Of a stretch of 50,667 bases of DNA, positions 25,870 through 34,575 are shown piece after piece; within the stretch, counting starts at the first letter, position 1, and each line of letters starts with the position of its first letter. The position numbers and the translations under genes were made by a program. The notes under the pieces were generated by a model that saw nothing but the letters and a program-made list of their open reading frames with translations, was not told where the DNA came from and ran no database searches. The DNA is from a bacterium BMS3Abin08 (GTDB lineage: Bacteria > Nitrospirota > Thermodesulfovibrionia > Thermodesulfovibrionales > JdFR-85), in contig BDTA01000079.1 of assembly GCA_002897935.1 (NCBI GenBank), positions 1 to 50,667 on the forward strand, in the 5' to 3' direction.

Positions 25870-26907
25870 TTACTCCTTTCCCTCACTTTTTTCTTCTGTC
25901 TCTTTTGCTTCCTCCACCTCTTTTTCCACGGGTATCCCGGCAGAAATCATCTTCTCTCTGAACTCATCCTCGTACTCCTCGTATGTATGTACCTTAACGG
26001 GGTAGTTCCATGGATTTATATGCCTCTTCACACGGCTGTTATTAGAAAGGTTTCTTGTCGGGCTCAGAAAGATACCGCCAAGGTGCATGAGCTTACTGAA
26101 TGGGAAGTATGCAAAGAGAGTACTTATAAGAAAGATATGGACATAAAACATCGCACCAATCCCATCAGGAATAGTCGGCCTCAAAGTAGCAAGCCCCACC
26201 GTGAGTTCCTTTACCTTGATTACATCCACCTTGTAAAAATACCGCATCAGGACGCCGGTGGATGCTATGGCTGTTATAAGAAAAAGCGGGAAGTAGTCGG
26301 CGGGTAGGGATATGTATTTTACCTGGGGAACATAGAAACGCCTTATCAAGAGATACAGAACCGCCAGAAGCAATGTAACTCCGCTGATCAGCAGGTGGGG
26401 TGAACCAATCTGGAGGAAACCGTCAAAGGCATTAATGAGCTTTACAAATGCCGGGACGGGCTGGGTAAAAAGCCTCAGATGCCGTAAAATGACGATAAAT
26501 AAAGACCAGTGAAATACAATAGCGCCAAGCCATAGCCATTTTTCCCATCCGTAAGCCATCCTTGGCCCTTCATGGAGTTCACCTTTGAGGTTTCTGAATA
26601 ACGACCTGAAGAGCAAGACCTCAAGTGCCATCCTGGCAACAACGCCCGTGGTCCCTGCCGGGTTTTCGATTTTACTGTAATGAATCCAGGGAAGGGACTT
26701 CTGCTGTCCACAGGTGGTTGGTATATGGAAAGGAACAGGAACGCGGGCCCATTTAAGAATTTTTAAGACAAAACCGGTAAGAAATACAATAACCGCGGCA
26801 TAGGGAATTGCAACACCAAAGAGGGCCTGCAGGGGAAGCACCTCAACACCAACTAATGCAACAAGTATAAGCAATATAACAGCTATTAAGGAAACCAAAG
26901 CTCCCAT
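25870..26907 (-). CDS. dsrM: DsrM, NarI-like diheme cytochrome b
   Basis: 345 residues; an N-terminal hydrophobic helix pair (VSLIAVILLILVALVGVEVL; AVIVFLTGFVLKIL) and a NarI-like five-helix core with histidines in GAIVFHWSLFIVILRHLRLF and MFYVHIFLISTLF as heme b ligands. Ends in a soluble acidic tail rich in Glu/Lys. Takes electrons from menaquinol and hands them to DsrK. RBS GGAGG before ATG 26907. First of dsrMKJOP. Confidence 0.94.
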   Translation of the reverse strand: MGALVSLIAVILLILVALVGVEVLPLQALFGVAIPYAAVIVFLTGFVLKILKWARVPVPFHIPTTCGQQKSLPWIHYSKIENPAGTTGVVARMALEVLLFRSLFRNLKGELHEGPRMAYGWEKWLWLGAIVFHWSLFIVILRHLRLFTQPVPAFVKLINAFDGFLQIGSPHLLISGVTLLLAVLYLLIRRFYVPQVKYISLPADYFPLFLITAIASTGVLMRYFYKVDVIKVKELTVGLATLRPTIPDGIGAMFYVHIFLISTLFAYFPFSKLMHLGGIFLSPTRNLSNNSRVKRHINPWNYPVKVHTYEEYEDEFREKMISAGIPVEKEVEEAKETEEKSEGKE

Positions 26908-26944
26908 TTATACCTCCTTCAGTTAACTGGGGATATATCAAAAA

Positions 26945-27457
26945 TCATCCTGCACCTTTCATGCGCTTGTTTGCCTGTTCTACAAGTCTGTAAGTCCAGT
27001 TCCTCATCTCGTTGGCCTTGAGTTCATAGAGTTTTTCCCTGCACTGCATAAAGATGTCGAATGCCCTGCCTGCAAGTCTGTCAATATGCAAATCCAGCGA
27101 TAGCAGCTCCTCATAATGCCCTCCCTCTTTCAGGTCTTCTTGAAACTCATCCCTGATAACCTTCTTCAGGAGGAAGATAAAGGAAACAGCCTCTGAGGGA
27201 GCAAAATCCTGAACTGCCCTTACCCGTATAATCCTGTCCAGATAGGGGGCAATCTCATCGTCGGAGGATTCACCGAGAATCCCGTCTAAAACACCCTCCA
27301 AACCCTCTTTGATTGTCTGACCAACGGGATTGGAAAACCGGTTTTTCCGAGACTTCAGAAAAGCAACAGTTTCTGAGGGGTAACTCTCCAGTATACCGTC
27401 AAACCACACCTTCAGTATCCTGGACTTTCTTTTTAATAAATAATCCTTAATTTCCAT
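26945..27457 (-). CDS. RsbRD N-terminal-domain protein next to dsrM
   Basis: 170-residue helical protein: MEIKDYLLKRKSRILKVWFD, ILESYPSETVAFLKS and NPVGQTIKEGLEGVLDGIL match the RsbRD N-terminal sensory domain family, without the STAS domain of full RsbR co-antagonists. Proteins of this type often sit beside dsrMKJOP in sulfate reducers; the function is unknown, perhaps sensing or assembly. The ATG at 27457 gives the family's usual N-terminus; a TTG at 27481 is an alternative and neither has a clear ribosome-binding site. It lies between dsrC and dsrM in the same direction. Confidence 0.8.
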   Translation of the reverse strand: MEIKDYLLKRKSRILKVWFDGILESYPSETVAFLKSRKNRFSNPVGQTIKEGLEGVLDGILGESSDDEIAPYLDRIIRVRAVQDFAPSEAVSFIFLLKKVIRDEFQEDLKEGGHYEELLSLDLHIDRLAGRAFDIFMQCREKLYELKANEMRNWTYRLVEQANKRMKGAG

Positions 27458-27537
27458 TATGTGCAGGTTGAGAGAATCCAAACTGCGGGGTATTGGAGAA
27501 GATGCCTCCCCAACACCCCGTCATTAAAAAATCGCAA

Positions 27538-27873
27538 TTACACGCAGCCTGTCGGCTTTGGAAGACCTGCATATCTACAGGCCTGCTTAGCAGGACCATC
27601 GGGGAAGAGCTGATAGAGATACTTCGTGTTACCCTTCTCAGGCCCCATGTTCTTCTTGATCTCTTTTACGAGTATCTTGATCATGGGAGCAATCTGGTAT
27701 TTATTGTAATAGTCTCTCAGAAAATTGATGATATCCCAGTGCTCCTTGGTAAGCTCCTGGCCATCCTGCTGAGCCATGTAATTGGCAAGCCCTTCAGTCC
27801 AGTCATCAAGATTCTGGAGATACCCCTCCTCATCTACATCGATCTGTTTGCCTTCAAACTCAATAGTCGGCAT
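27538..27873 (-). CDS. dsrC: DsrC sulfur-carrier protein
   Basis: 111 residues: MPTIEFEGKQIDVDEEGYLQ start, WTEGLANYMAQQDG, YLYQLFPDGP, and the functional C-terminal arm QACRYAGLPKPTGCV with the two redox cysteines 10 residues apart and the penultimate Cys. True DsrC rather than TusE: it carries sulfite-derived sulfur as a trisulfide from DsrAB to DsrK. RBS AAGGAGG before ATG 27873. It has its own promoter region sharing a 45-bp block with dsrA. Confidence 0.97.
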   Translation of the reverse strand: MPTIEFEGKQIDVDEEGYLQNLDDWTEGLANYMAQQDGQELTKEHWDIINFLRDYYNKYQIAPMIKILVKEIKKNMGPEKGNTKYLYQLFPDGPAKQACRYAGLPKPTGCV

Positions 27874-27941
27874 CTCAAACCTCCTTGAATTTTAGATTTA
27901 TTGGGAAAATTCCCGGTATTAACATACTTCTTCAAGCTATA

Positions 27942-28013
27942 AACATTAATACAGATGACCCCTTTCGGTCAAATTAAAAAAAGTTATCTGCAGATTAACA
28001 TAGTTTATCAAAA
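27942..28013 (-). promoter_or_regulatory. Promoter/activator region of dsrC shared with dsrA
   Basis: Plus-strand bases 27969-28013 match 33548-33592 at 37 of 45 positions without gaps, including GGTCAAATTAAAAAAA and TTTATCAA. On the minus strand the block ends in TTGACC (-35-like), followed by a G-run and CTGTATTAATGTT with -10-like TATTAA 17 bases from TTGACC. Confidence 0.7.
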
Positions 28014-28028
28014 AAGAACCAGCCAAAA

Positions 28029-28415
28029 TCATCGATTTGGATTCAGAAGCTTGATGAAAATCAGCTTAACCGCCGCCCTTCCGTAAAAAAAATCCTCCCC
28101 GCCTGGAGTAACGGTATGGGAGCCCGGTTCATAACTGATTTCTCTCTGGTGGTAGTCAACGTCCTCTTCGATACTAAGGGCCTTCTCCCAGTCTCCGCCG
28201 CAGGCATAAGCAAGCGCATCTGCAAATATCTCCCCCATGTTTTTCCCGGTAAGGTCACAGCCGTAAACCGCACCGCACTCACAGGACCCACCGTAAAAAA
28301 AACCCGGTTCGGTTGAAATATCTCTGGGACGCTGAAAGACCTCTCCGCAAAACGGACATAATGGTTTGCGAAGAACGTCCTTGTCTTCTCTATTCTTTCT
28401 CCACCGCAAGGCCAC
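28029..28415 (-). CDS. Unknown small cysteine-rich protein in dsr locus
   Basis: 128 residues, family not recognised. An N-terminal zinc-ribbon-like pattern CPFCGEVFQ followed by GSCECGAVYGCD gives five cysteines in about 35 residues, then a helical stretch GEIFADALAYACGGDWEKAL and a C-terminal half with DYHQREISYEP and FFYGRAAVKLIFIKLL. Codon use resembles the neighbours. It lies between the HEAT/cobB block and dsrC, same strand, with a Crp/Fnr-type site just upstream of the start, so it is probably expressed with sulfur or anaerobic metabolism. Could be a DsrC- or siroheme-related accessory; that is inference. Confidence 0.7.
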   Translation of the reverse strand: MALRWRKNREDKDVLRKPLCPFCGEVFQRPRDISTEPGFFYGGSCECGAVYGCDLTGKNMGEIFADALAYACGGDWEKALSIEEDVDYHQREISYEPGSHTVTPGGEDFFYGRAAVKLIFIKLLNPNR

Positions 28416-28434
28416 TAAATTATATACCCTGTAT

Positions 28435-28448
28435 TTGATTTAAGTCAA
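28435..28448. promoter_or_regulatory. Crp/Fnr-type operator TTGATTTAAGTCAA
   Basis: TTGA-N6-TCAA site 20 bases before the start of the Cys-rich dsr-locus gene. Its reverse complement TTGACTTAAATCAA differs from the hcp operator TTGACTTAGATCAA at a single base, so the same regulator probably binds both. Its position near the start codon suggests repression or a very short leader. Confidence 0.6.
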
Positions 28449-28720
28449 ATCCTCAGGCAAGGGGTCATGGACCACCCCGGCCATTTCTGCTGATTCAGGC
28501 ACTCCGGACCTAGGGGACCCTCAAAGTTGTCACCCTGAACTCGTTTCATGGCCTCATGAGATGCTGAAACAAGTCCGGCATGATAATAACGACTTTATAA
28601 ACATACTTCGAGTAAATATACTGTATGGCAACAAGCATGGCAACCTGCTGTTGTCCCGGGGTATCGCCTATAATTTCAGGGGCGTTCTCTTTCAGAGAGG
28701 ACAGGGAATCCTCCCCTGGG
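28449..28720. repeat. Gap inside dsr locus with degraded dispersed repeat
   Basis: No gene seen. TGTCACCCTGAACTCGTTTC, a GAAACAAGTCCGGCATGATAA stretch and GACTTTATAAACATAC (28528-28610) belong to the repeat families found elsewhere in the window. The gap splits the locus into a dsrABD-cobB-HEAT part and a dsrC-dsrMKJOP part. Confidence 0.6.
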
Positions 28721-29398
28721 TCAATGCCGATCAGAATGGACCTTCAGGATCTCCTCTGCCAAATCGCGTATTGTGAAGTCCCGGAAATCTCCAGAGGCAT
28801 AGATTCTGACCGTTGCCTCATCTGAAAGGAGATCCGGCACCTCCTCCGGCACAGAGAGTGATACGGCGGCACTGAGACACTTCAGGGCAAAGAGCCCGTA
28901 TCCCCTTACGGCCGGATCACCCGAACGAAGGGCATCAACAACCAACCCCTCAACTTCCTCCTTATCCTCAATCAACCCCGGGTGCGCGCTTCCGATCCTG
29001 CAGAGGGCATGGAGGACACCTGTCTTAAATATCTCCTCCTCAAAGAACGGCGGTATCAGGAGAACAAGATCACTGAAGGCCCCGGGGCTTGCCCTGACAA
29101 TCTCGCCGATCATCTCGATAGCTGACCACCCAAGTCCCCCGGACTCCTCTGTAACAGACCACAGGAGCCTTCTAACAATATTCCGGCCCAGCTCATGGGA
29201 GTCCTCAAGCACTCCCGCCACAGCCGGGCCCATTGCCTCGATAGCCCTCCAGGTTAAAAGCGAATCCTTGTCATAACTCAGATTTATAAGGACACTTACT
29301 GTCCTTATATTTTCCTTGGCAAGGGTTGTAACGGTTGTTGTATCTCCCTTGGAAAGTGCACTTACCACCCTCCTTTTCAGTTGCCTGATACCGATCAC
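28721..29398 (-). CDS. HEAT-like repeat protein, GTG start, coupled to cobB/dsrN
   Basis: 225 residues of short helical repeats: DSLLTWRAIEAMGPAVAGVL, GLGWSAIEMIGEIVRASP, IFKTGVLHALCRIGSAHP, DPAVRGYGLFALKCLSAA, each with the helix-turn-helix spacing of HEAT/PBS-lyase repeats. It resembles small HEAT proteins found in sulfate reducers (DVU0298-like, from memory, not certain). GTG start overlaps the upstream TGA stop in GTGA, with AAGGGGAA before it, so it is made together with DsrN. A scaffold or assembly role is likely but unproven. Confidence 0.7.
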   Translation of the reverse strand: MIGIRQLKRRVVSALSKGDTTTVTTLAKENIRTVSVLINLSYDKDSLLTWRAIEAMGPAVAGVLEDSHELGRNIVRRLLWSVTEESGGLGWSAIEMIGEIVRASPGAFSDLVLLIPPFFEEEIFKTGVLHALCRIGSAHPGLIEDKEEVEGLVVDALRSGDPAVRGYGLFALKCLSAAVSLSVPEEVPDLLSDEATVRIYASGDFRDFTIRDLAEEILKVHSDRH

Positions 29399-30780
29399 TT
29401 CCCCTTTTTGTGCCTCTTGGCTGCATCAAGCAAGCCCGGGGCCCACTCAGGGCACCCAAGGGCATGAACGTGGGTGTAAGTGGCAAGGACATTCTTATAG
29501 ACAACACCATCCATCCCCCGCCCGATACCCTTGCCTTTTTTCATCCTGAAGACCATCCTCACGGGTTGATCATTCTCAGCCACTCCGGAGTAGTGAAACT
29601 CGTGGCCCTTCAGTACGGTTTCCACAGGATAATAGGGGTTATCCCCTGCAACCTCAAGCATGGTATAACCATGTGCTACGGGTCGTTTTTCTATCTTAAA
29701 GCTCAAGGGCAGCACGTCTGTCATTGGATATACATTACCATCGAGGATGATCTTCCTGCCCAGATACATCAGCCCGCCACATTCTGCATAGACAGGGAGA
29801 CCCCTCTCAACTTCCCCCTTTAAGGACTTCATTAATGCCCTGTTTGCAGAAAGCCCCGGTGCATTTGTTTCAGGAAACCCACCCCCTATGTACAGGGCAT
29901 CGAGACCGGAAAGCTCTTTCTCCTTCATGGCATCTATCAGCTTGATCCTTGCGCCGCCGGCCGTGAGGGCATCGAGGTTGTCGGGGTAATAAAACTGAAA
30001 TGCCATATCCTGGATTACACCAATGGTCAACCCCTCATCATCGGGCCGTCCATCACCGTACAGGGAGCCGGTTGGCGCTATACCTTCATCAACCCGTGCC
30101 ATCTCAAGCAGCCTGTCTACATCAACATGCTCTCTGACGATATCCCCGATCTTATCAATAGCGCTGCCAACATCCCTGTGCTCCTGATAAGGGGTGAGCC
30201 CCATGTGCCTCTCAGGCATAAGATCCTTTTCAATCCTGTGCAATGAACCAAGCACTTCAACAGATGTGTACCTCTCTATAGCCCCCCTTACAACCGTCTC
30301 ATGCCTTACACCACCGATATAATTAAGAACTACACCCATAACATTGAGAGCCCCGTCAAACCCTGTTATACCTTTTATTACTGCAGCAACGGTACGTGTT
30401 GCCTTTGTGCAGTCGACAACAAGAATGACAGGCGCTTTCAACATCTTTGCAAGCTCCGAGGTGCTGTAGGTGCCGGATACATCCATCCCGTCAAAAAGCC
30501 CCCGGTTGCCCTCTATTATGGAAATATCCGCCTGATGGGAATGAATCGCAAAGGAAAGGAGAATCTTTTCTTGGGGAATCAGGTAAGGATCGAGATTAAA
30601 GCAGTCCCTGCCGGAAGCGCAGGCCAGCCAGCCGGCATCTATGTAGTCGGGTCCCTTTTTGAACGTTGCAACCGTGAGACCCCTGTCCCTTACAGCCTTT
30701 GTTAATCCAATAGAAAGGGTGGTTTTACCAGAGCCCCCTTTCAGCCCTGCTATAACCACCCTTGGTATGTTATAAGTCAC
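29395..30780 (-). CDS. dsrN: DsrN / cobyrinate a,c-diamide synthase-like siroheme amidase
   Basis: 461 residues of the CobB/CbiA family: P-loop GLKGGSGKTTLS, FKKGPDYIDAGW, EGNRGLFDGMD, VVLNYIGGVRHE, and a C-terminal class I-like glutaminase domain with the nucleophile in YAECGGLMYLG and HEFHYSG. Within dsr operons this enzyme (DsrN) amidates siroheme to siro(heme)amide used by DsrAB. Classical cobyrinate amidation is the alternative, but no other cobalamin genes are near. 11 bases after dsrD, coupled to the HEAT gene. Confidence 0.88.
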   Translation of the reverse strand: MTYNIPRVVIAGLKGGSGKTTLSIGLTKAVRDRGLTVATFKKGPDYIDAGWLACASGRDCFNLDPYLIPQEKILLSFAIHSHQADISIIEGNRGLFDGMDVSGTYSTSELAKMLKAPVILVVDCTKATRTVAAVIKGITGFDGALNVMGVVLNYIGGVRHETVVRGAIERYTSVEVLGSLHRIEKDLMPERHMGLTPYQEHRDVGSAIDKIGDIVREHVDVDRLLEMARVDEGIAPTGSLYGDGRPDDEGLTIGVIQDMAFQFYYPDNLDALTAGGARIKLIDAMKEKELSGLDALYIGGGFPETNAPGLSANRALMKSLKGEVERGLPVYAECGGLMYLGRKIILDGNVYPMTDVLPLSFKIEKRPVAHGYTMLEVAGDNPYYPVETVLKGHEFHYSGVAENDQPVRMVFRMKKGKGIGRGMDGVVYKNVLATYTHVHALGCPEWAPGLLDAAKRHKKGK

Positions 30781-30791
30781 AAAAGTATCGG

Positions 30792-31010
30792 TTACTCCTT
30801 TGGTGGCAGTTCTACATAACTTCCGCCCTTATAGGAATATATCAGCGTACCGGCATCCATCAGTTCTCTCAGGGCAGCCTTTGCCTCGATCTTTTCAACC
30901 CCGTGATCCGCAGCTAACTTTTTAAAAAGATCACCGGGTTTGTATTTCTTCTTGCCCACTGATTTCTCTACCAGATCATAGATTATTTTCTTCAGTTCTT
31001 CTCTCTCCAT
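30792..31010 (-). CDS. dsrD: DsrD, winged-helix activator of DsrAB
   Basis: 72 residues: MEREELKKIIYDLVEKSVGK, YKPGDLFKKLAADHG, AALRELMDAGTLIYSYKGGS, the full DsrD winged-helix fold. DsrD is an allosteric activator that raises sulfite reduction by DsrAB and is a marker of the reductive (sulfate/sulfite-reducing or disproportionating) pathway. Placed directly after dsrB and before dsrN. RBS GAGAGGTA before ATG 31010. Confidence 0.95.
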   Translation of the reverse strand: MEREELKKIIYDLVEKSVGKKKYKPGDLFKKLAADHGVEKIEAKAALRELMDAGTLIYSYKGGSYVELPPKE

Positions 31011-31127
31011 TTTATACCTCTCTGTTGCTTAAGGATTAACGGTAAGGGCATTCCCCCATTCGGACAACAGCCCGTTGAAACTACGATAAATCCTGAAGAT
31101 CCGACCCGGCCTTACCATCAGGTTACT

Positions 31128-32201
31128 TTAATATTTAAAGGTTGCCGCCGTCCTCCATGTCTCACGTGCAAATGTAAAGTCATCGATATGCTGCATGGTA
31201 AAGGGCAGCCCGGTGAGCTTAAAGAACTTTTCCCATCCGATTCGCTCAATCCACTCACCAACTCTCTCATGCTTCCTTGCACCTGCCGCATATGTATCAA
31301 GCACCGTTTTAATAATCTCAACAACCTCCGGCCATCTCGGCGGATTATTTGGAAGCCACGGCACAGCCAGTTTTGAAAACTTAGGATTACTCCTTGAGTT
31401 GCTGACCTTACCGCCGACAACTATTGCCACCCCATCGTTTATGGCATCCGAAATGGGAAGGGCAGGGCAAACCGAATAACAGTTACCGCAGTACATACAC
31501 TTCTCTTCTTTAATCTTAACGCTTTTCACCTTGGGATCGGGGCTTATGGCATTTGTGGGACAGGAGGCAATAGTGGTAGGGATCTCACACATGTTTTTAA
31601 CCCTTTCGGCGTCAATCTTCGGTGGCTTTCTGTGTACTCCGACAAGTGCAATGTCAGAGCAATGCACCGCTCCACACATATTCGTACAACAGGCCACTGC
31701 CAGCCTCACCTTTGCCGGGAGTTCCTTTGTCGTAAAATACTCATGCAGCTCATCCATTATTGCCTTGACAAGCCCTGATGCATCGGTTGCCGCTGAATGA
31801 CAGTGTACCCAACCCTGTGTATGAACCACATTACTGATCCGGGGACCGATACCGCCGATCATGAATCCTTTGTCTTTCAACTCATTCACGAGAGATTCCA
31901 CCTTGCTTTCGTCATCGACCATGAATTCAACATTATGTCTTGTGGTGAACCTGAGATGACCATCACAGTGGTTATCGGCAATATCGCAGTAATCCTTGAT
32001 AGTATCCGTTGATAACAACCGCGGTGAGGCAACCCTCACGGTCCACAACTGGTCTCCGCTCTCGGCCACATGCACCATAACACCGGGGCTCTTAACTTCA
32101 TGGTATTTCCACTGTCCATAATTCTTCTTTATTACAGGCGGTAAAAAATCCTTGTAACTCGGTGGTCCAATGTCTGTCTGTCTCTGGGGTAATTCTGACA
32201 T
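31128..32201 (-). CDS. dsrB: Dissimilatory sulfite reductase beta subunit
   Basis: 357 residues. Siroheme/[4Fe-4S] ligand region [14 protein letters not shown]-terminal substrate-site arginines in [13 protein letters not shown] and [11 protein letters not shown], and a ferredoxin insert with [13 protein letters not shown]. Forms the alpha2beta2 enzyme with DsrA and reduces sulfite in the cytoplasm, loading DsrC. Full length for the family. RBS AAGGAGG before ATG 32201, 31 bases after dsrA. Confidence 0.97.
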   Translation of the reverse strand: MSELPQRQTDIGPPSYKDFLPPVIKKNYGQWKYHEVKSPGVMVHVAESGDQLWTVRVASPRLLSTDTIKDYCDIADNHCDGHLRFTTRHNVEFMVDDESKVESLVNELKDKGFMIGGIGPRISNVVHTQGWVHCHSAATDASGLVKAIMDELHEYFTTKELPAKVRLAVACCTNMCGAVHCSDIALVGVHRKPPKIDAERVKNMCEIPTTIASCPTNAISPDPKVKSVKIKEEKCMYCGNCYSVCPALPISDAINDGVAIVVGGKVSNSRSNPKFSKLAVPWLPNNPPRWPEVVEIIKTVLDTYAAGARKHERVGEWIERIGWEKFFKLTGLPFTMQHIDDFTFARETWRTAATFKY

Positions 32202-32232
32202 TTTAATCCTCCTTATCTATAAGTTAGTCTGA

Positions 32233-33417
32233 TTATTTATTCAACTCATCTTCTTTCCAGAAATAGAAAGGATCTCTCCTGGGTTCTTTTACCATAATGG
32301 GATCCGGCTCAAGTTCTATTGCCTCGAGGAAGTCCCTCATTCCACGCCTCTCGATGAGTTCTCCTATTCTCTCCCTGTTCTTGCCATGCTCGTCCCACCA
32401 CTCCCAGATCTTATCCGTAAGATCCTTTAGCTCCTGGTAGGGCGACTCCATCTTCATAAAGGGAACGATAACCTGGCACAGCTGTGCGCCTCTCACAAAG
32501 GGTGCGTGACTACCGATAAGAATCGTGGCTCCTTTGTCATCACCCGGCCTGAGGGCCTTTGTCATCTTCGAGATGCAGTGCATGCAACGGCTACAGTCCT
32601 CGTTGTTTATTGAAATCTCCTTACCGTCGTAACTCATGCACTCAGTGGGGCACATATCAATAATCTCTGTTCGGATATCCATACCGGCATCCGCATAGTT
32701 CTTGATTTCGCCCTGGTCAATCTTGATGTCGTCTCTCCATGTACCGATAATAGAACAGTCGGAACGGGCAATAGATGCTACACAGTCAATAGCACATCCC
32801 GAAACCTTGAATTTGTATTTGTAGGGGAACATCGGCCTGTGCATCTCGTCCTGGTACGTCCTCGTAATATTATCCGTGAGCTCAAGGGTATCAATATTAG
32901 CCCACTCACACTTACCGGGACCCACGCAGCAACATGGTGTCCTGACCGCAGAACCTGAACCCCCCAGGTCCCAGCCCCTTGAAGAAAGCTCGGCAAAGAG
33001 TGGCTCAAGGCTCTCTGAATTTGTCCCGAGCAATACAAAGTCACCTGTTGAACCATGCATATTTGTAAGCCCGCTGCCGTATTTATCCCAGATATCACAT
33101 ACTTCCCTGAGGGCCTTTGAAGTGTAAAAAAATCCGGAAGGCTGGTTCACCCTTAGTGTATGGAAATGTGCTACACCTGGAAACTGATCCGGGATATCGG
33201 AGTACCTACCGATAACCCCGCCTCCATAGCCACGGACACCAACAATGCCTCCATGCTTCCAGTGGGTTATCTTCTCCTTATAGGAGAGTTCCAGCTGTCC
33301 AAGAAGGTCCTGAGCATACTCTGAATGCTCGGCCGCCCTCTTGATCTCCTTGACAAAGCTCGGGAATGCACCCTTCTCAAGCTCGTCAAGTATCGGCGTT
33401 TCATGTTTCATACTCAT
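32233..33417 (-). CDS. dsrA: Dissimilatory sulfite reductase alpha subunit
   Basis: 394 residues. [45 protein letters not shown], siroheme-cluster motif [14 protein letters not shown] with [14 protein letters not shown], and a ferredoxin domain [11 protein letters not shown]. Catalyses six-electron chemistry on sulfite with DsrB. RBS AGGAGG five bases before ATG 33417. First gene of the dsr transcript; its upstream region contains the block shared with dsrC. Confidence 0.97.
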   Translation of the reverse strand: MSMKHETPILDELEKGAFPSFVKEIKRAAEHSEYAQDLLGQLELSYKEKITHWKHGGIVGVRGYGGGVIGRYSDIPDQFPGVAHFHTLRVNQPSGFFYTSKALREVCDIWDKYGSGLTNMHGSTGDFVLLGTNSESLEPLFAELSSRGWDLGGSGSAVRTPCCCVGPGKCEWANIDTLELTDNITRTYQDEMHRPMFPYKYKFKVSGCAIDCVASIARSDCSIIGTWRDDIKIDQGEIKNYADAGMDIRTEIIDMCPTECMSYDGKEISINNEDCSRCMHCISKMTKALRPGDDKGATILIGSHAPFVRGAQLCQVIVPFMKMESPYQELKDLTDKIWEWWDEHGKNRERIGELIERRGMRDFLEAIELEPDPIMVKEPRRDPFYFWKEDELNK

Positions 33418-33522
33418 AAAATCCTCCTCGCGTTAGATTTTCCTTAAAAATATTAAAACAGTAATATAGATCAACACACCTGACCCATAATCCACTTATA
33501 AAGAAAAAACAAACAGCACTAA

Positions 33523-33592
33523 AACCTTAAAACAGTTACCCCAAATTGGTCAAATTAAAAAAATTTATCAGCCAATCACCTTTGTTTATCAA
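33523..33592 (-). promoter_or_regulatory. Promoter/activator region of dsrA shared with dsrC
   Basis: Plus-strand bases 33548-33592 match 27969-28013 at 37 of 45 positions. On the minus strand TTGACC, a GGGG run and CTGTTTTAAGGTT follow, as at dsrC, with the -10-like TTTTAA two bases closer. It predicts an untranslated leader of about 100 bases. Confidence 0.7.
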
Positions 33593-33650
33593 TCCAGGGT
33601 TCCCGATATTCTACCCCGGGGGACGGAACAACCTTAACAAAAACAAGACA

Positions 33651-33727
33651 TGGCGCCCCCTAGAGGATTCGAACCTCTGACACCAGGATTAGGAATCCTG
33701 TGCTCTATCCTACTGAGCTAAGGGGGC
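33651..33727 (-). tRNA. tRNA-Arg (anticodon CCT)
   Basis: The minus strand gives a complete cloverleaf: acceptor GCCCCCT with AGGGGGC, D-arm GCTC/GAGC, anticodon stem CAGGA/TCCTG with loop TTCCTAA, T-arm AGAGG-TTCGAAT-CCTCT, discriminator G, and an encoded CCA end. The anticodon CCT reads AGG codons. Confidence 0.97.
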
Positions 33728-33782
33728 ATAAGCCGGTTGAAATCTACTGCTTATGAATGGCTGACGGGATTGTTGTCTTCAT

Positions 33783-34235
33783 TCAAGATGATAAACGAAG
33801 GGCCTTTCTTACGGCATCCTCAGCATCTGCAGCCTCTCTTACCTCTTCAATTTTCCAGGTCTCTATACCAACAACCTGCTTACCAAGCTGCAGAGCAAAG
33901 GCAATCTCCGAAAGCGTCCCGTATCCCCCGCCTATTGCTATAAGGACATCGGCAGTGCAAGATATGATAACATTCCTTCCCATCCCCAGTCCAGTAGCAA
34001 CAGGTATATCAATATACTCATTGGCATACCCCCTGTCCTCCTGTGGAAGGATACCAATTGTTACTCCGCCATGGTTTTTAGCACCCTTAGCGGCTGCCTC
34101 CATTACGCCTCCAAGGCCACCACACAACAGCAGGGATCCTGATTTCGCAATTTTCTCACCAACTGCTTCAGCTATCATAAGCATCCTGTCATCAACATCC
34201 CGCCCGCCAATCACTCCGATTACATGCTTATCCAA
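33783..34235 (-). CDS. LOG-like Rossmann-fold protein (TIGR00725 type)
   Basis: 150 residues: VIGVIGGRDVDDRM at the N-terminus, CGGLGGVMEAAAKGAK, the family block GMGRNVIISCTADVLIAIGGGYGTLSEIAFALQLGK. Related to the LOG/lysine-decarboxylase-like nucleotide-binding family; the bacterial function of this short subgroup is not settled (possible nucleotide phosphoribohydrolase). The start is TTG at 34235 with AGGAGG five bases upstream. It lies next to tRNA-Arg and before a stretch of broken genes. Confidence 0.82.
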   Translation of the reverse strand: MDKHVIGVIGGRDVDDRMLMIAEAVGEKIAKSGSLLLCGGLGGVMEAAAKGAKNHGGVTIGILPQEDRGYANEYIDIPVATGLGMGRNVIISCTADVLIAIGGGYGTLSEIAFALQLGKQVVGIETWKIEEVREAADAEDAVRKALRLSS

Positions 34236-34296
34236 GGAGACCTCCTCTGATGCCGGACACCCCGCTCACCGGGTAGGACAGTGAAGTGGGCTTCTG

Positions 34297-34575
34297 TTAT
34301 ACCTCGGGAAGGATGCCGAGGTTCTTCATCTTTGTCCTTAGTTGTTTCCTTGAAATCCCGAGCAAAGGGGGCATCTGGATCGTTATGACATTCAGCCTGT
34401 AATAAAGGTCCGATCTGAACTCCCCTTTTTCAACCGCCTCTTCTATGTTCCTGTTGGTAGCAGCAAGGACCCTTACATCGACACTTATCCTCTCCTTCCC
34501 CCCAAGCCTGAGAAACTCCTTTTCCTGGAGAAACCTGAGGAGTTTCTTCTGCATACTGAAATCAAGGTCCCCATC
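34297..34575 (-). pseudogene. Remnant of a sigma-54 response regulator
   Basis: [19 protein letters not shown] and [21 protein letters not shown] and [18 protein letters not shown] are the middle of an AAA+ sigma-54 activator domain, but the sequence jumps directly to the last residues of a Fis helix ([16 protein letters not shown]). The Walker A, GAFTGA loop and most of the C-terminus are deleted. Cannot be functional. Confidence 0.8.

Noticed and set aside
33651-33727. tRNA-Arg as an integration site of a prophage or island
   Set aside because: No integrase, no repeated tRNA 3' end within the window; decayed genes nearby are chromosomal-type, so only a weak suspicion remains.
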